Source: Micromussa lordhowensis
Lineage: Eukaryota > Cnidaria > Anthozoa > Scleractinia > Lobophylliidae
Length of the DNA: 64,000 bases
NCBI GenBank assembly: GCA_964020085.1
Contig: OZ026598.1
Coordinates: 21,384,129-21,448,128 of the forward strand
Reading direction: 5' to 3'
Shown: piece after piece, positions 47,201-60,700 of the stretch
Layout: each line of letters opens with the position of its first letter
Numbering within the stretch: the first letter of the stretch is position 1
Made by a program: the position numbers and the translations under genes
Notes under the pieces: generated by a model
Seen by the model: only the letters and a program-made list of their open reading frames with translations
What the model was told of the DNA's origin: nothing
The model's database searches: none

Positions 47201-47993
47201 CGGCTTCGGAGAGTTGAAATCTGCTTGACCGTTGCGATGCCTCAGAGTGATTCGTTCACTAATCGTCGAAAATGCGGCTGAAACCTACTGATAATATAAC
47301 ATCAGGGATCATGGAACATCCAATTGTCGTAATGATGACGTAAGGTAAGTGGAATATATCATTATTTTCTTTGTGCATCGTTATTTTCACGTTATTATTA
47401 TGCTACTCAGGACGACGGTGTTTGTTGACAAAAGCACGGTTTAAACTTCTTGTTCAAACATTTTACAGTTTAGTTTTAACTGCCTCAAAATTTTATTGCA
47501 TATCTTTACAGGTGAGACATTGCTCTTTAAGTGGAGTGTAGTTTTGGGATCTCAAGCGATGTGCTTTTGGCGATGTTTTTCTTTAAATTTCGCCTTTTTT
47601 TATGGCGCTTCACGAGTAGTTTACAAGGAAAGAAATCTAAAATTCTGTAAAAAAAATCAGATGTTGATCAAATTCCCAAAACAGCCTCTCAAGGTAAAAA
47701 GAAACACTTGCTTGTCTCGAATAAAGGGTTTTTATCCGGATTTATAAATTGTTAAAAATGTACCCTAAAATGGCCGCTGAAAGCCCTCTCAGAGGGGCAA
47801 AACCACGTTGGTCGCCCCAGCGCTAAAATACGAATCGAATTGAACTGAAAGTTATATTTTTATGAATGACTTATCTAGACCATTGATCTGAGAAAGTTTG
47901 AGGAGTTTCATTTTTTCTCGTCCAAATGACCATAGTTGATAATTAGAGAGGGCGACTCTTAAGGATCTGGAGACGTTTTCGTGCAGCATGAAA
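44246..47993. repeat. 3.7-kb inverted repeat, arms about 1 kb, nested insertion in left arm
   Basis: The left arm (about 44246-45645) and right arm (about 47025-47993) are diverged reverse complements. Matched blocks include ATCAATGGTCTAGATAAGTG, CCACTTAAAGAGCAATGTCT, ACGATGCACAAAGAATA and AAGAACTCGTTTAAGTTCAG. Differences are spread through the arms, with roughly one base in ten changed by eye. The left arm is longer because of an insertion of about 400 bp (44881-45283). The centre, 45645-47025, has no recognised gene and a G14 run at 46684. It could be a large foldback element or two oppositely oriented copies of one element. Confidence 0.7.
44881..45283. mobile_element. insertion of about 400 bp in the left arm of the inverted repeat
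   Basis: Absent from the right arm, where CACAAAGAAAATAATGAT-type sequence is continuous. Near its right end, ACAATTATTCCATTCGCCC and GGGCTCATGGAATAATTGTT form an inverted pair around TGATTATAACTCGCTACGCG. Probably a small DNA element. Confidence 0.5.
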
Positions 47994-48084
47994 TTTTTTT
48001 AAAAACGGCCCTCCCCAAAGTGGAGCTCAAAAAGTAGTGACCTTCCCCCCAAATATAGTGGCCCTCCCCCCCAGTAAATAATGA

Positions 48085-48180
48085 CCGGTCCCTTATCTAG
48101 ACCATTGATCTGAAAAAGTTTGAGGAGTTTAATTTTTTCTCGTCCAAATGTTGATAATTACAGAGGGCGGCTCTTAAAAG
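48085..48180 (+). repeat. third copy of the inverted-repeat end
   Basis: CTTATCTAGACCATTGATCT then GAAAAAGTTTGAGGAGTTTA and TTTTTTCTCGTCCAAATG repeat the end of the right arm (about 47870-47960) in direct orientation after a C-rich spacer of about 90 bp. Confidence 0.6.
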
Positions 48181-48189
48181 CATTGCTGT

Positions 48190-50200
48190 GTAATTTTTAC
48201 GCGCTCTGATGCACTTTTTTATGATTTTGCTTTAAACTGATCACTACACCTTTTTATGCGTTACATTTCATTTGATCTGTAAGCAGTTTGTTACGAAGAT
48301 TTGACGGTCAAGGTTGACATTTTGTGGAAGTTTAATCTTAGCCAACTAAAGGGAGAATGCTGACAATGTTACGTTACTAACTGCATATATCAAGTCCAAT
48401 AGCCTATTCTGGCATGCAGATTACAGCTTTTTATCCAAGCACATTAGACTGTTCTTATTTTGTCGGAATATTCCTGCGCAATGCTAATATCATAAACAAG
48501 TTCTATGAACGTATTGATTTTCGTAATCTTTTTCTATTATTGGCCTTTGGGAATCACTTGAGCTTTAGTCAAAACAGCGATGATCAACTAATTTCGTCGT
48601 AGAATATTAGGACATTATCATACAGACGCCACATGGACAAGATAATTAACAACATCGTGTTGTCTTGATGTAAGAACAAATTCTCGTAACAAACTCTTAA
48701 AAAAGGCATGGCCATTTGTAAGGAGAAATAGTTTTAAACAGGTAGGAGATAATATATCGTATCCAGCAATCCAATATTACACACATGAACTCGTCAGCTA
48801 ATTTACCATTAAATCTTTGGTTTTTACTTACAAAGATCACCATGCGGAATATGCGAGCTGCAACTAAAGAGATGTTATTTGTTTCTTATTTTACAAGGGA
48901 GGAGAAATAGGGAACAGAAATTGAAACTGCTTTAGTTTTATCAACATTTTTACAAAATTGAGCTATTAATAATAGATAAGAAAAGGATTCCTGAATAGAC
49001 ATTTAACTCATTGAGATAAATAAGGCCGATTGATGACTTGCACAATTTTCGTAATTACTTTTTTTTTCACAAAATAAGAAAACCAATCTATTTTTGGGCG
49101 GATTTTGCTTTGATCAATAAAGTCAAGTTGTATTTGACGACAAAAACGAAGAAAGGAATGTCTTTAAGGTTATTTGAGGCAAATCTTGAAGAGGATCAAC
49201 GTGCTACTTTGTTCTCGAAGAAAAACTGTTAAAATTACTTTAGATAAAGAATTTTGTAGTTTGACGTTCTTTTAACTCGTCACAAACGATCAGCGACTAA
49301 GTGGTATCAAAGAGCTTTGTTGTATTCTAAGGGAATTATCACAAGGCTGTGACAGGCTAGAAATACGAAACTTACATATTATTTTGCATAATATTACGTT
49401 TTTGCAGCGATAGAACAATGTCATGGTCATTGTGATCAAACATCATCCACAAGTGTTTTCGAAGCACATGTTTTTTTTGTACTTCACTTAAGCACTTTGT
49501 AGAATTTCGCTCCGAAATTAGCAATTTGCATCCCCGTGCGATTCGCCACGCGCCCTTGTTATGACACTTTGCAGCGCGCGACCAAGAATACCTCCCTAAA
49601 TGTAAATTTGTAAACACAGTCCAGTGTCTCGAGTTATCATGATTTTGTTTGCCTTTTGTGCAGTTCCAATGGGCTTTGTGTGCTGTTTATAATTGTCAAC
49701 CTACGACTGCAATTATGGCATGGTGTATTTGGCAACCCATTACCCATATTAGGCAAACAGGTGATGCTTCTAAGCAGGTGGTGAAACGATTAAATTAAAT
49801 TTGTGTAGAAAACCAGAAATATCTGCTTAGTTTACCTTGGAATTAAGCGGTTTTCACCACTGTAACACCTAGCATCCTAGGTGAAATCGATCAGAGGTTT
49901 GTCTAAAAGATTTCGCGGCTTATCGTCGAGATCTCGCCAAACATCGATTGTTTATCAACTGACATTCGGACGAAATTTGATTCACCGGCCACAACACCCT
50001 TCAAATTGGACGACAGCTCTGCCTCCTAAAAGCGCATTAAAATTAATGAAAATCACCATAAACTTCGCATACCCGGACGGGCAAGTCAATTTATGTGACA
50101 ACAATATCTACAACTGCAAATTCGGTCATGCATATGTACTGAAGAAGAGGAAAATATTCCGACTTCTCGAGCAGTTCGGAAGAGGCCAATGACCACAACT
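48190..50200. other. upstream region of lectin gene 2, no gene recognised
   Basis: No exon or element is supported. The final few hundred bases should contain the promoter and 5' UTR of the gene starting at 50205. Confidence 0.35.
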
Positions 50201-50204
50201 CAGG

Positions 50205-53200
50205 ATGATTATTTTTAATTCGTTCGGGATGCTCGCAAGGGTATGTTAGTGAACTGTTTTCACATGCTTCAGGCTTCAAATGCGGCGCATCTTCTTGTAG
50301 CTACAGGTATTTAATCTGCTTGTTTTTCCCTTACCCAGATTAGCCTTGTGATCCTTGTACTGAAGCTGACCGTCTCGGTTAATAATGGAGGTAAGCTCAT
50401 GTTATTTTTGTCTTGCATCCCGTCTGAGTAACCTGGGTTGTCTGTGGTTGTAGCAGCGACCCGCATTATATCAGTTTGCGCGTGGAATTATAGTTTCCCA
50501 AGCGCATAAAATTTGAGAAATAATTTGAATCCCGTTTAGTTTAATAGTTGAGGCAAATCAGAAAATGAGAGGGCAAAAATATTGCTTTTTACCTTTCGTC
50601 ACCTCAGTAAATGTCTCAAAGTTCGGGGTGATTATTGAGTCCGAGCTTTACTTTTGTGACTTTGATAGTGTTTGGTTTGTGGATGGTTCGAATTCTTTTG
50701 AAAAGTTAATTGTGTAAGAAAAAACGAGAAAAATTAGAAAAACATTGCTAGACAGTGTTTGTGATAAAATTTGACATTCACTTAGTTTCCTTTTCTTGAC
50801 CGCAAATATATACAACAAACTTATCCCCGAGTGAGTTGCTTGTCTGACAAAAAGTTAAAATAATTCTATTTTTTAAGGTAATATATGGTAAAGCCAGACA
50901 AAATGAATCAGTAATTCTGGAGCCTTTGACAGTGTCAAGAAAAAAGAAAGGCAAAAGAAAGAAGTCGATGCGAAATTTGAAAACCACAAGCGTCCATTGA
51001 GGAAACAAATGTGGCTAGATTTGCGATATGAATAATACAAAAACAAGCATTTTTTTTAACCGGATAAAATATGCAATACAGAAATGAGTTGTGTCTGAAC
51101 TCAGCTTGCCCCAAAGAAACTCAACGTGAACTCAACATGCCCCAAAAGAAATTCAATGGAACCCTAACGAGCTTTCCCAATCTGGCGCATTTTTAAATGA
51201 GACGAAGAAATTTGAAACCGTGCTTTTTGAGTTGCTTTCTCGCTGTCGTTATTGCTGATAATTGCTCTTCTTTGTGTTATTTTCATTAACACTTTTCGCG
51301 TCATCTCCACAAGGGAAGTTGTTTCTGAGTAAAGTCCAATAATTACCTAACTTTTGTAAACATGCTTATCCCTCGTTCAGGAATGGACACATCTGTGGGC
51401 ATTATCGGATGGTCGTTAATTACAGCTAATAAAGTCTCTGGGTTTTTCTCATATGCTTTGTAGTCAATTCATTTTCGTTACGTTTTTTTAGTGAGAAGAA
51501 AAACATTTGCATTGGAAAGTGCTTAAGTTTCAGAGACGAAGGGTTTTTTAACCAAATGTTTCATGCTGTCGTTAAGTTTGAAATTTATATTTTCATAGAA
51601 TAACGATATCTGCATTCTTTACTATTTCTGTTATCATCCATTTGATGTTTAGGAAAATCAAAATTGTTTCAGCATTTCACTGCTTGAAAGTCAAATAATT
51701 GAACGGAACCTTTTCTGGAGCAACGTTCTTTAATATTTTAGAACTTTCATTGCTCGACACGCCTGGATATCTAATTAGAGCTTAACTTGAAGAATTTCCA
51801 TGAAATTCTCCCACGAAATGTAAAACGATAGCTTTCGAGCATAAATTACACTTTGTTATCATGTATTTTTTATGGCAGAGATGTACGTAAACGCTTGCTA
51901 GAATATACGGAGAGTACGAGGCCATTCTTCATAAATTATATATCACGGTTTTTCTCACAAACCCGCCGACCTTCGAGGGCTGGAAGCAAAGATCACGGGA
52001 GAAAACCATCAAGTTATTCTTTTCACCGCACACGGGGAAGAGCAAGTGGTTCGGAAGAAGTTGTTTTTGGCCATAGATGTAAACATCATTTCACAAAGAT
52101 CTTGCAGCAAGTTTTATGTGGACCCAAATTGAACGTCCATAATCAAATGAAAAATGCAAATAGAGTGAAAACAAAGCAGAATGATATTGCATTCTTAACA
52201 AAATTGTTCCCTGGTACGTGGCGTGTATTCCTTCCAGCTGTATTAATATTTCAGTGCCATAGATAAAACATCGGTTATTCGTGGAAGAAACAATTTCTTC
52301 TACCCGATGAAGCTTTTCCAAATTTGCTACTTTTATGGACGCTACAGAATGTTTTTCTTTCAACATGTCGGACCTCAATTAAACCGTTTAGAATATGCTA
52401 TGAGTCCTTTGAATGTATTGAATGTTTATCGATTGAAGCATGTGAATTCAGAAAATCGCACCTAATTATTTCACCATCCCATTTTTTGGTGTAATGAATG
52501 ACTTTCTCAGCTGCTATTAGCAGAGAATGCCAAAATATCTTTTTGCACATTCCGTTCGAGAACAATTCTCACTTAAATGTTTTCAGTGGAATGTATTACT
52601 TTCCTTCAGAACGATCAGAATGAAGCTGTAAATTTAGAGATGTCTGTTTCAAAAGAAAGAAAACGCAGCCGCAACGTCTATGAGAATGCAACAGAAACCA
52701 TCATTAATAATCTTAATAAACCGACGAAAATTTGTTGCCGCTTTTAAGCTTTTTTTCACCCGGGTTTCTAAGGGAGCGCTACATACCGATAACACATGTT
52801 CAATAATTAACATGACTCCGAGACTTTCTGACCCTAACAACCAATTTCCGAAGATTTCTTTTTCTTCTGAAGAAATGAGATTTTGGCCGGTATTTGACAA
52901 GCTTTCCTTAGGTTAAAATTTGGAGTGAGTTTCTGTCTCGTCTACTCCATTAGTAAGAACAAGAGAAAAAAAAAACAAAAGGTCGTCAAATACTTTAAAA
53001 CACCTTTAAGACCCGTCCTTAATGGTCTAAGAATAGTTGCTGTAGTGCTGTTATAGGATATCGCGAAAATACCCTGGTTGAGCACGTCTGCTGTCTTGGT
53101 ACCTGTAATTCTGATGTTTGTCAGTTCTTCGTAATCCAGTTGCTCTACCCTTAATGTACTGTTTAATATCTCCCAAAAGCGAGGTGTGATGGAAAGTTAC

Positions 53201-56200
53201 AGAGAATGAGGATTGTGACAATTTTTCTGAAATTCCCGTCTGCCTGCCTGCAAGGAACTGATCGTTTCGTTCTGTTTCAGAGGTTCGTATAGAGGACATA
53301 GGACGCACCTTCTCCAAAGTCATCTGCCAAGGAAAGACGGTCAAATTGAATTGTAGAAACTCGTCTCTTGCAATGGTAATTTATACTGCTACCTACGGAC
53401 GCGAGGAGTATGGGGACACTGTTTGTCCCTTTAAAGAGGAGCTTGTCGATGAGTCAGTGATTCAGGCTAATGACACAGACGACAACTCAAAATGTCCTTT
53501 GATGAATATCACCGTACAGATTATGAAACTGTGCGACAAGAAAAAGCGTTGTACTGTTACCGCAAATAACACTTACTTTGGAAATCACTGCAAAGGAGTT
53601 TACAAAGTTCTTAAAGTTATCCATGCCTGTGGTGAGTATTAGTTACTACATTAGTACAAGTCATTGTTATTTTTTGACGCATTGTTCGAAGCTTCTCCTG
53701 GAGTGTGTTGACACTGTACAAATCAAAGGGCAATGCAAAGATTTTGGGCAGATATTTTCTGAATCTTAAACAGCCCCCTTGAAACTCTTCTTCTTGTATT
53801 CTGTAGCTATCTTTCTAAATTGTTTCGCTTACTACTTAAGATACGACCTTTTCTCTCACGATTGTACTTCTCTTCTTTCCTTTTTCTTCTTTAGTGAACA
53901 AACATGAATTAAAAATGAGGACCTCTCCTCTATACACCACTACACCTAGCTACAGCACTACTCCTATCACTTTATCCACGTCCTCACCCAAAGTAACACC
54001 CACACGTAAGAGGGTAACAACTTTGACCAAACGAAAAAAAAGTCGCACTAATTCTACTGCTAAAAAGGGTCGAACACGCACAACTAAAGCACCTCAGTCC
54101 TCAAAGCACACTTCTACACCGAAACCCCCCGATAAAACAACCTCTAAACTTTCTACCCTATCTTCTACTAAACTATCAACCGAAACGCCAGTAACGATGA
54201 CCAACAAGCCCCCTAAAGTGACGCCGACAACGTTACCAATCCTTTCTAAGCCGAAAACGACTAAGAAACGCGCCCTAGAAACGACCACTGAACCAATGAC
54301 GGTAAGTAAAGGTGTCACTACGGTGAAACCAAACGTTACAGTTTTAAGTTCTGAAGCTAGTGTACCAATAACCATTCCTATTGTGTCAACAAATACAACA
54401 ATAACCACTGAACGACGCCAAACAGCTAAGAATCCAAACACGTCCACAGGTGTGCCAATCACGATACAAGTGAACTGTACCAACTGCTCATTACCAAACG
54501 GGACACTAACCTCCATACCCACCACTTTACGAGCAATCATACCGACAACTCGCAGGGGACCTTCATCCAAGGAAGTTACCATTGGTTCACCAGCAGTCAT
54601 GGAGCAGGCAAGACCAGAGGTCATCATGGGTGTGTCAGGATCACTTTACCTTTGGTTTCTTCACATGAAAGGTGAGATACGAGATGGACTTTGGAGTATA
54701 CAAATTACACGTAAATAACGTCTAGGACACTTTGGGCAGTACAAAGGTTAAGAACATAAAGAATCTAGGATTCTTTTGTATATGTCTGAACACCATAACA
54801 ACATGTTGGAAGATGTAGCTAGCTTTCTGGAATGCTTGTTATACTACTCCCATACCATGTTTCGCTTTTTGATGGCAAGAACCAGTCGCACTATTGTTGT
54901 TGATTCTTTTGTAGGTTGCAACAAGAAAAATATCATCAACAACAACAACGATAACAACAGCAATTACAACAATAATTTGAACCACATGATAGAGAGATAT
55001 CTCGATGAAATAAGGGATACAAAAAATATCCAAGTATTATAGTCCATATATGAGATATATATACACAAACGGACGTAATTTAAGTCATTCTAGAATTGCG
55101 AATTCATTTCTATCCTGCTGTTCTTCGGTTTCCTAGCAAATCTTCGATCATTCAACACTATTACTGAGAGCCTTCATCCTGATGTTGAACGAATGAAATG
55201 TCTTTCAGGTCCAAATTACATTTTTTGCAGACGAACAATAGATCACTGTTTTACAAGTTTTGTTATAATTATTTGCAGACAATTCTTCGACGTACACGAC
55301 GGTGTTTTTTCTGAGTGCATTGGGAGCGGCAATTATAATGGTGGCAGTCGTGGCTTGCTTTCTAACCCTCCAGAAAAAGAAGGAATTCCTGAAGCTTGAC
55401 ATAATGCACCAACCCAAGAGATTCATAGCTCCACCCAAGGATACGAAGAGAACTAACCAGAACGGACATGTCCCCGGGAAGGGTGAGAAATTATCCAACG
55501 CGGAGGAAGTACGCGATGGAACGCTTCCAAAAGGACCTGAGGTTGTATTTACCGCCCATGACGTAAATAACCATGTTCCCAAAGAGTTCAGCATCGATAG
55601 GTGAGAAACAGAGACTCATTTCATTTATACTATTGTTTTAAGGACTTTTCAAGACGTTTAAAAGTCTTATAAGAAGGGACTCGGCTAGTGTTGTGTTGGA
55701 GTTTTCATGTAAAAAAAATATCAAAAGCAAACAAAAAGTGAGAAAAATCCTCTACTGACATCAAAAGCCTAAAAAACCAAAGCCGAACAACAAAATCAAG
55801 ATATTAACATATACAGAATGCGGCTCTTGAGCTTTTGAGTCGCAACTGTTTTTACATATGTCTGGAGTAAGAAACTATGGTTTTGGGAGAGCTTAATTGC
55901 TGTAAGAGTGGTAAGGAATGAATGCAGCTGATAACTTTCGCAGCTCAGCTTATTTGCATCCAGGCGAATCAAACTAGAGTATTTCGGATCGACACCTGAT
56001 AAAGGTAAAAACGTATTTGGATGTAGTTAAAAAAAAAATTAAATGAGCTACTTTATTTATGGTTCAATTGAAATCACCCCTGCAGGTATTTTGTTTTTTG
56101 TTTTGTTTATAAACAGGTACGTAACCTTATGGTCTATGACAGTGTCCTCTCCTTTCCAGTTCATATTTCAGTCGTTTATTGGGAATGTAATCTAACATTA

Positions 56201-57786
56201 AGAGATAAAGCTGCGAATGATACAAGTATGACAAAGTGTAATGAAACGAGTTCCCAGAAATTTATGTTCAAAACCAACTCTTGCTTAAATAGTTACACTG
56301 TCAAACTCACTGATGAATGCCTTTAACTATTAAAAACAGATATTCTGGTATGGAAAACGGAACAGTGAAGGAAGACGATGGGACAGGTATTCATGTCAAC
56401 CCATTGTTTAACGGTGGCAATAGTAACAAACCTCCAAGCTCTATCGCCAATTCAAACCCAGGTAATCCGCTTGGAACTGAAATAGTTTCCAGCCTACCTT
56501 CTACTCCATGTCGAAGTCGTACCCTAAGTGAGCCCAGAACCGGGACACCACGACGCGGTAGAGCCAACAGCACCGGAAATGTATCTCGGAGTCATGAACG
56601 GCAGCACAGTCAAGGGATGCCTGATTATCCTGACGAGAGAGTACGAATTCCTCGTCACCTCAGTGCTGGAAATGTATCTCATCACCATCGACACGGAACG
56701 CAATCAGATCACGCATCACAAAGTCAGTCACCTGCAAGGACCCTACCGCACCAGAGGGCAACGACAGGAAATACAGCTTATAATCAGTCGCCCGTGCGAA
56801 ATCCTATTAAATGGCCTCCATATGGACAAGCAATGCCTGTCAATGGCAAATCTAACCCTGGGATAATAAGCAACTCCTCGCCAGCGAGATCAGTTCCAGA
56901 GGGTACTGTAATAAGTCAGTATCCCACTACAATTGGCAATTTGAACAACAGGCAGCAAAGTCCCGGAGGTGTAGCGCCACAGTCATCGCCCTCCAGAGGT
57001 CCAAAGTATAACTCTCTTGGTCATTCGGTGAAGCAACCCGGGACCACTGGAGAGGCCTCACAACATTCAGGGTCATATCATCAGGCAAATCCAAACTCCC
57101 CAATGAAACTTTCCAATCCTTCTAATGTAGCATTGGCATCTGTCGGCAACGCGGAAACACCAACGCCTTACTCAACCCATCGGAACACCCCGAAATTAAA
57201 CAGAAAATGGAGTGAGGAAAAACCGACGAATGATGCTGCTCCGAATATAACAACAAACCCAAATTACAACAATAAACCAGGCGACATCTGGCAGAAGCAC
57301 AATGAGTCGGTGCAAAAGGATGAAAGTGGTAAAAGCTTAAGCACGGATCAAGGTAGCATTCCAGGCGGTATCCTACAGCGCAGAAATGTTTTTACTGAAA
57401 AATGCTCTTCACAGGAGCAGGATACTAAAAAAGGTACGCTGCGACCTCCTAGCACGGGAGAACTTCTTTCCCCTTTAGATGCTTTGCCAGAAACATGCGC
57501 AGATAACCCAAGTTTGCGTATATCTGACCGGCATTCTTACAATATCACTCCAGGAACTTCATCTTTTCACCCTTTCTCGCCTCCGCCCCTAGATTTACCA
57601 ACAGACAGTTCCGATGATGATCTTTATAGTATCGTAGCGAAAGGTACCTATTCGTCCGCAGCACCAGATGCTAACTTAAGACACACTGGTGTGGCTCGGT
57701 CTATGCCAGATGGAAGAGAAAGAAAAAGCAAAAATAAACATGTATATGTAGTTATACCGTCAGGAGATGGTTCAACCGCAGTGTAG
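50205..57786 (+). CDS. single-pass membrane SUEL-lectin protein with long cytoplasmic tail, paralogue 2 (994 aa)
   Basis: Exons are 50205-50240, 50339-50390, 53281-53631, 53895-54671, 55279-55600 and 56340-57786 (stop TAG), phases 0,1,1,1,2 as in paralogue 1. Exons 1-2 encode a signal peptide (ISLVILVLKLTVSV). Exon 3 is the SUEL/Gal_Lectin domain (about 40-146) with eight Cys, the ATYGR motif, KRCTV and FGNHC where FGDPC is usual. Exon 4 is a 259-residue Thr/Ser/Pro/Lys stalk, mucin-like and likely O-glycosylated, ending in a hydrophobic run (IMGVSGSLYLWFLHM). Exon 5 has the membrane segment (about 413-436). Exon 6 is a 482-residue, disordered, Ser/Pro/Asn-rich cytoplasmic tail with NPLF (533-536), many SP sites and a terminal STAV that fits a class I PDZ ligand. 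A surface receptor or adhesion molecule with signalling or scaffold contacts is inferred. Exons 1-2 rest on phase and signal-peptide logic. Confidence 0.83.
54841..55010. repeat. AAC/AAT-rich low-complexity tract in lectin gene 2 intron 4
   Basis: ATCAACAACAACAACGATAA then CAACAGCAATTACAACAATAA around 54934-54985. No coding role: it lies between exon 4 and exon 5 and its open frame matches nothing. Confidence 0.4.
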
Positions 57787-60700
57787 ATATGGTGGAAGGT
57801 GAAAGTCTATCATGAGACTAGACTGGCAATCCCTGAAGCAAGCAGAAGTTCTCTGTATTCGCGTTACAGATTAGAAACCTTACCTGATAAACACCGCCAG
57901 TACTTTGGGGCGCTCAGTCTAATGTAGGGCCATCAAATAATTAATTCAAGCGCGCAGCAATCAACTTTTGCGATAGTCTTTATCTCTCTTTCTAGTCATT
58001 TATGTCGGACATTTCTGGGTTGTAATGTACTGAAGCTGTTCTAACTTCTTTGGGGGTGGAGGAATATTTCTGTATCTTTGACTTACACTTTTTCTGCTTT
58101 GACTTTTCTTTCCTATGATTCTCTACATAACCTCTTTACTAACACAGTGAAACCCAACTGTGTAGCTGACGGTGTTTTGTTTACTTACTTCAGAGCTAGG
58201 AAATGCCAATGATAGCAAAGCTGACGCTCGCCAACTACAGAATGCCTCGGAAAATTCTGTCATCGACAAAATTTTGGGGCTGCCTCGATTATTGTTCGGA
58301 AAAAGAGAATGGGAACTGGCAACAGAATAACGTTGATCACGAAGTTACAGTGTAAATAATATTGGAGACAGATACCGATTAATTTCTAACAAACGACATT
58401 TACCACTCCGCTTATAAAGGCTACTAATCCTCCATGACAAGTAAGCAGGAAATCCCCTACAATCATCGACGGTAGTCATCAAATCAATTACATTAACGAA
58501 AAGCTAACATGACAGTGGAACGGAAGGTCAAAGGGTGAATCAAAGAACGCGAAGCAGAAAAGACCGGTTATTTACCTTAAAAGTCTGAAAACTTAAGGTA
58601 AAAATGGGCCTGCATTCGACTGAGTCTTCATAAGTAGGGTAGGTTGTAACCGCCATTTCGTAATCAATAGATTGGAAGCTACTTCTTCAGTAGTAGTAAA
58701 ATGTTTATAGCCTCAGAAAGGAGAAAATTTGTCAGATTGTCACTGATAGACTGTAACGTTAAACATTGTATTGATTTGTGTGGACTCTGGCTAATATTTT
58801 TTGTTTGGGTCTTATCAAGGAAAAAAATTCAGAACAAAACTCAGAAGTACCTGCCACACGACCCAGTGGTATATATAATATAGTATAGATCACCACGACA
58901 TAAGTGATGTAATTATAAGACATTTAAAAACTTAGGAGATAATCTAATATACAAACGTACAATACTTATGTCAAATGGAACCCTTATTGTGCAGTGTAGC
59001 TCTTTCACCCAACAGAGTACAAAGTTAAAACTAATTTCATGTTTAAGTTTACAATACATGAAAGTTCTCATCAGAATTTATTGGAATGGTTACAGTGATG
59101 TTTTGTCTACAGACTCAAAACGTTAGCCAGTTTTACAGTAATTTAAATAGAACCACCAAGACTGGATGAAGGTTAATAGAGTTAATCCAACATGTAGACC
59201 CTATTCTCAACGTAATCCCGGTATCCGAAATCCCAGGAGTGTCTTCAAATAGCCAATCTGTGAGGCGGATTTTGTGAGCTTTTGTTTACCTGGACAGCTC
59301 AAGCGGCTTTAGATTCATTTTCATACTCTCATTCCCTCATTCATACCCCTTCCCTAACCCTAGGTAATTTGTTTAAAAAAGAAAAAAAACTTGAGTGGGG
59401 TTAACTTAGGAAAAAGGCCTATGTAGAGGATTAACTGTCTTGCCCTTTACTCTGTCTTGAATCTACTCAAAAGCAATCATTTGATCAAGTCAGTAAAATA
59501 ATGAAGCTTTATCCACATACGTAATAGACACGAGGTCGATTCTGGAAGTGAAAGGTTCAAAGATTGTCGTAATGATGTACTAGTAACGTGACGCAAAAAT
59601 TAATAGCATAACATGAATGTCAAGTTTGCGTCACCACACCCTTCCTGCGAGGACTACCTCTTCTAATGCAGGTATCTAAAAATGTCACGGGCGATGGTTA
59701 CCTGTTACCTTGTCTGCTCAAAAGTTCAAAAGAAAGCTCAAAAGAAAATTTGAATTTTCTTGTGGGGACTCACTTATGGGGAAAGGCCTATCACTCAACC
59801 TCGTTTACTTGCAAGGGCTGCATCACTTATAACTACTGGTGGATTATATACATGACAGATTACTCGATTCTGATTGGTTAAGTGAGGTGCAGTTCAAGTG
59901 CACCACCAGTGCACCACTCCAGATTGGAGAAATAATAGCGTCAAACTAACTCCTAAAGATTATATGTGTAGTAATTGTGTGTAACAAGATCAGGAATGCA
60001 TTCTTTAATATTGGTGAGCTTTTTAAGATACTAAAATTGCTTTTTTAAAAATGGAAAATTCCCGTTGTTGCGAGGATTCAAGATGTGTATTCTAGAGATC
60101 AACCGGCTTATGGAGATCTCTCAGAAGCCCTTTTCAAATAAGTCTACTTGCAAACAATTGCCCATTTAAGCGGTCTTTTTTCCCCGAGCACTAGAAAATT
60201 CTCCACACTGCAATGGGAACAGTCCCCATAGAACTGGTGCGTCTCCAGATAAATGCCCAAGTGTGCAAAGCTGAACAAAACATAGCGATTTGCCCTAGCC
60301 TCGGTTATTCCAAATCACTTTTTGGCTCAGTACAGTGTAAATACAAATTGGTAAACTGGCAGCCCTGAGACATGATTTGTGCGCTCTTTCTCGTCGGAGT
60401 GTTAAAGCTATTGAACTAATAAATATTATATGAAATTATTATCAGGATAACTGAACAAAGCTTGCCATTCACTTAGGTATATTGAAAAAAAGTATCTACA
60501 AGGCTGGTATGTACTATGCTTTTGCATTTGTAAACGAAGTAGCTAGTGTAACGAAAAATCGACATAACGCTTCCATTACGTGTTGCTATAATTTTGCATC
60601 GAGTTTAAGGATAAGCTTTGTACGTGTGTTATAGTTTAACGATGTTAAATAGGTCAGCAATTCGTACATTTGATACAGAGGTTATGTAAAATCGGGTTAT

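Noticed and set aside
51853..52266. 137-codon open frame in intron 2 of lectin gene 2
   Set aside because: It opens at TTG rather than ATG, lacks clear splice sites and matches no family I recognise; probably chance.
54094..54627. 177-aa Val/Gly-rich open frame on the minus strand
   Set aside because: It is the antisense shadow of the Thr/Ser-rich stalk exon of lectin gene 2.
56129..56326. Cys-containing small frame before the last exon of lectin gene 2, preceded by an AG
   Set aside because: It lies in the intron 55601-56339; exon 5 to exon 6 splicing keeps the frame without it and it has its own stop. It resembles no SUEL or other domain.
26692..57786. EVA1C or latrophilin orthologue calls for the lectin genes
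   Set aside because: EVA-1 proteins usually have two SUEL domains and a distinct conserved tail, and latrophilins have olfactomedin/GAIN/7TM regions; neither is seen, so no gene symbol is given.
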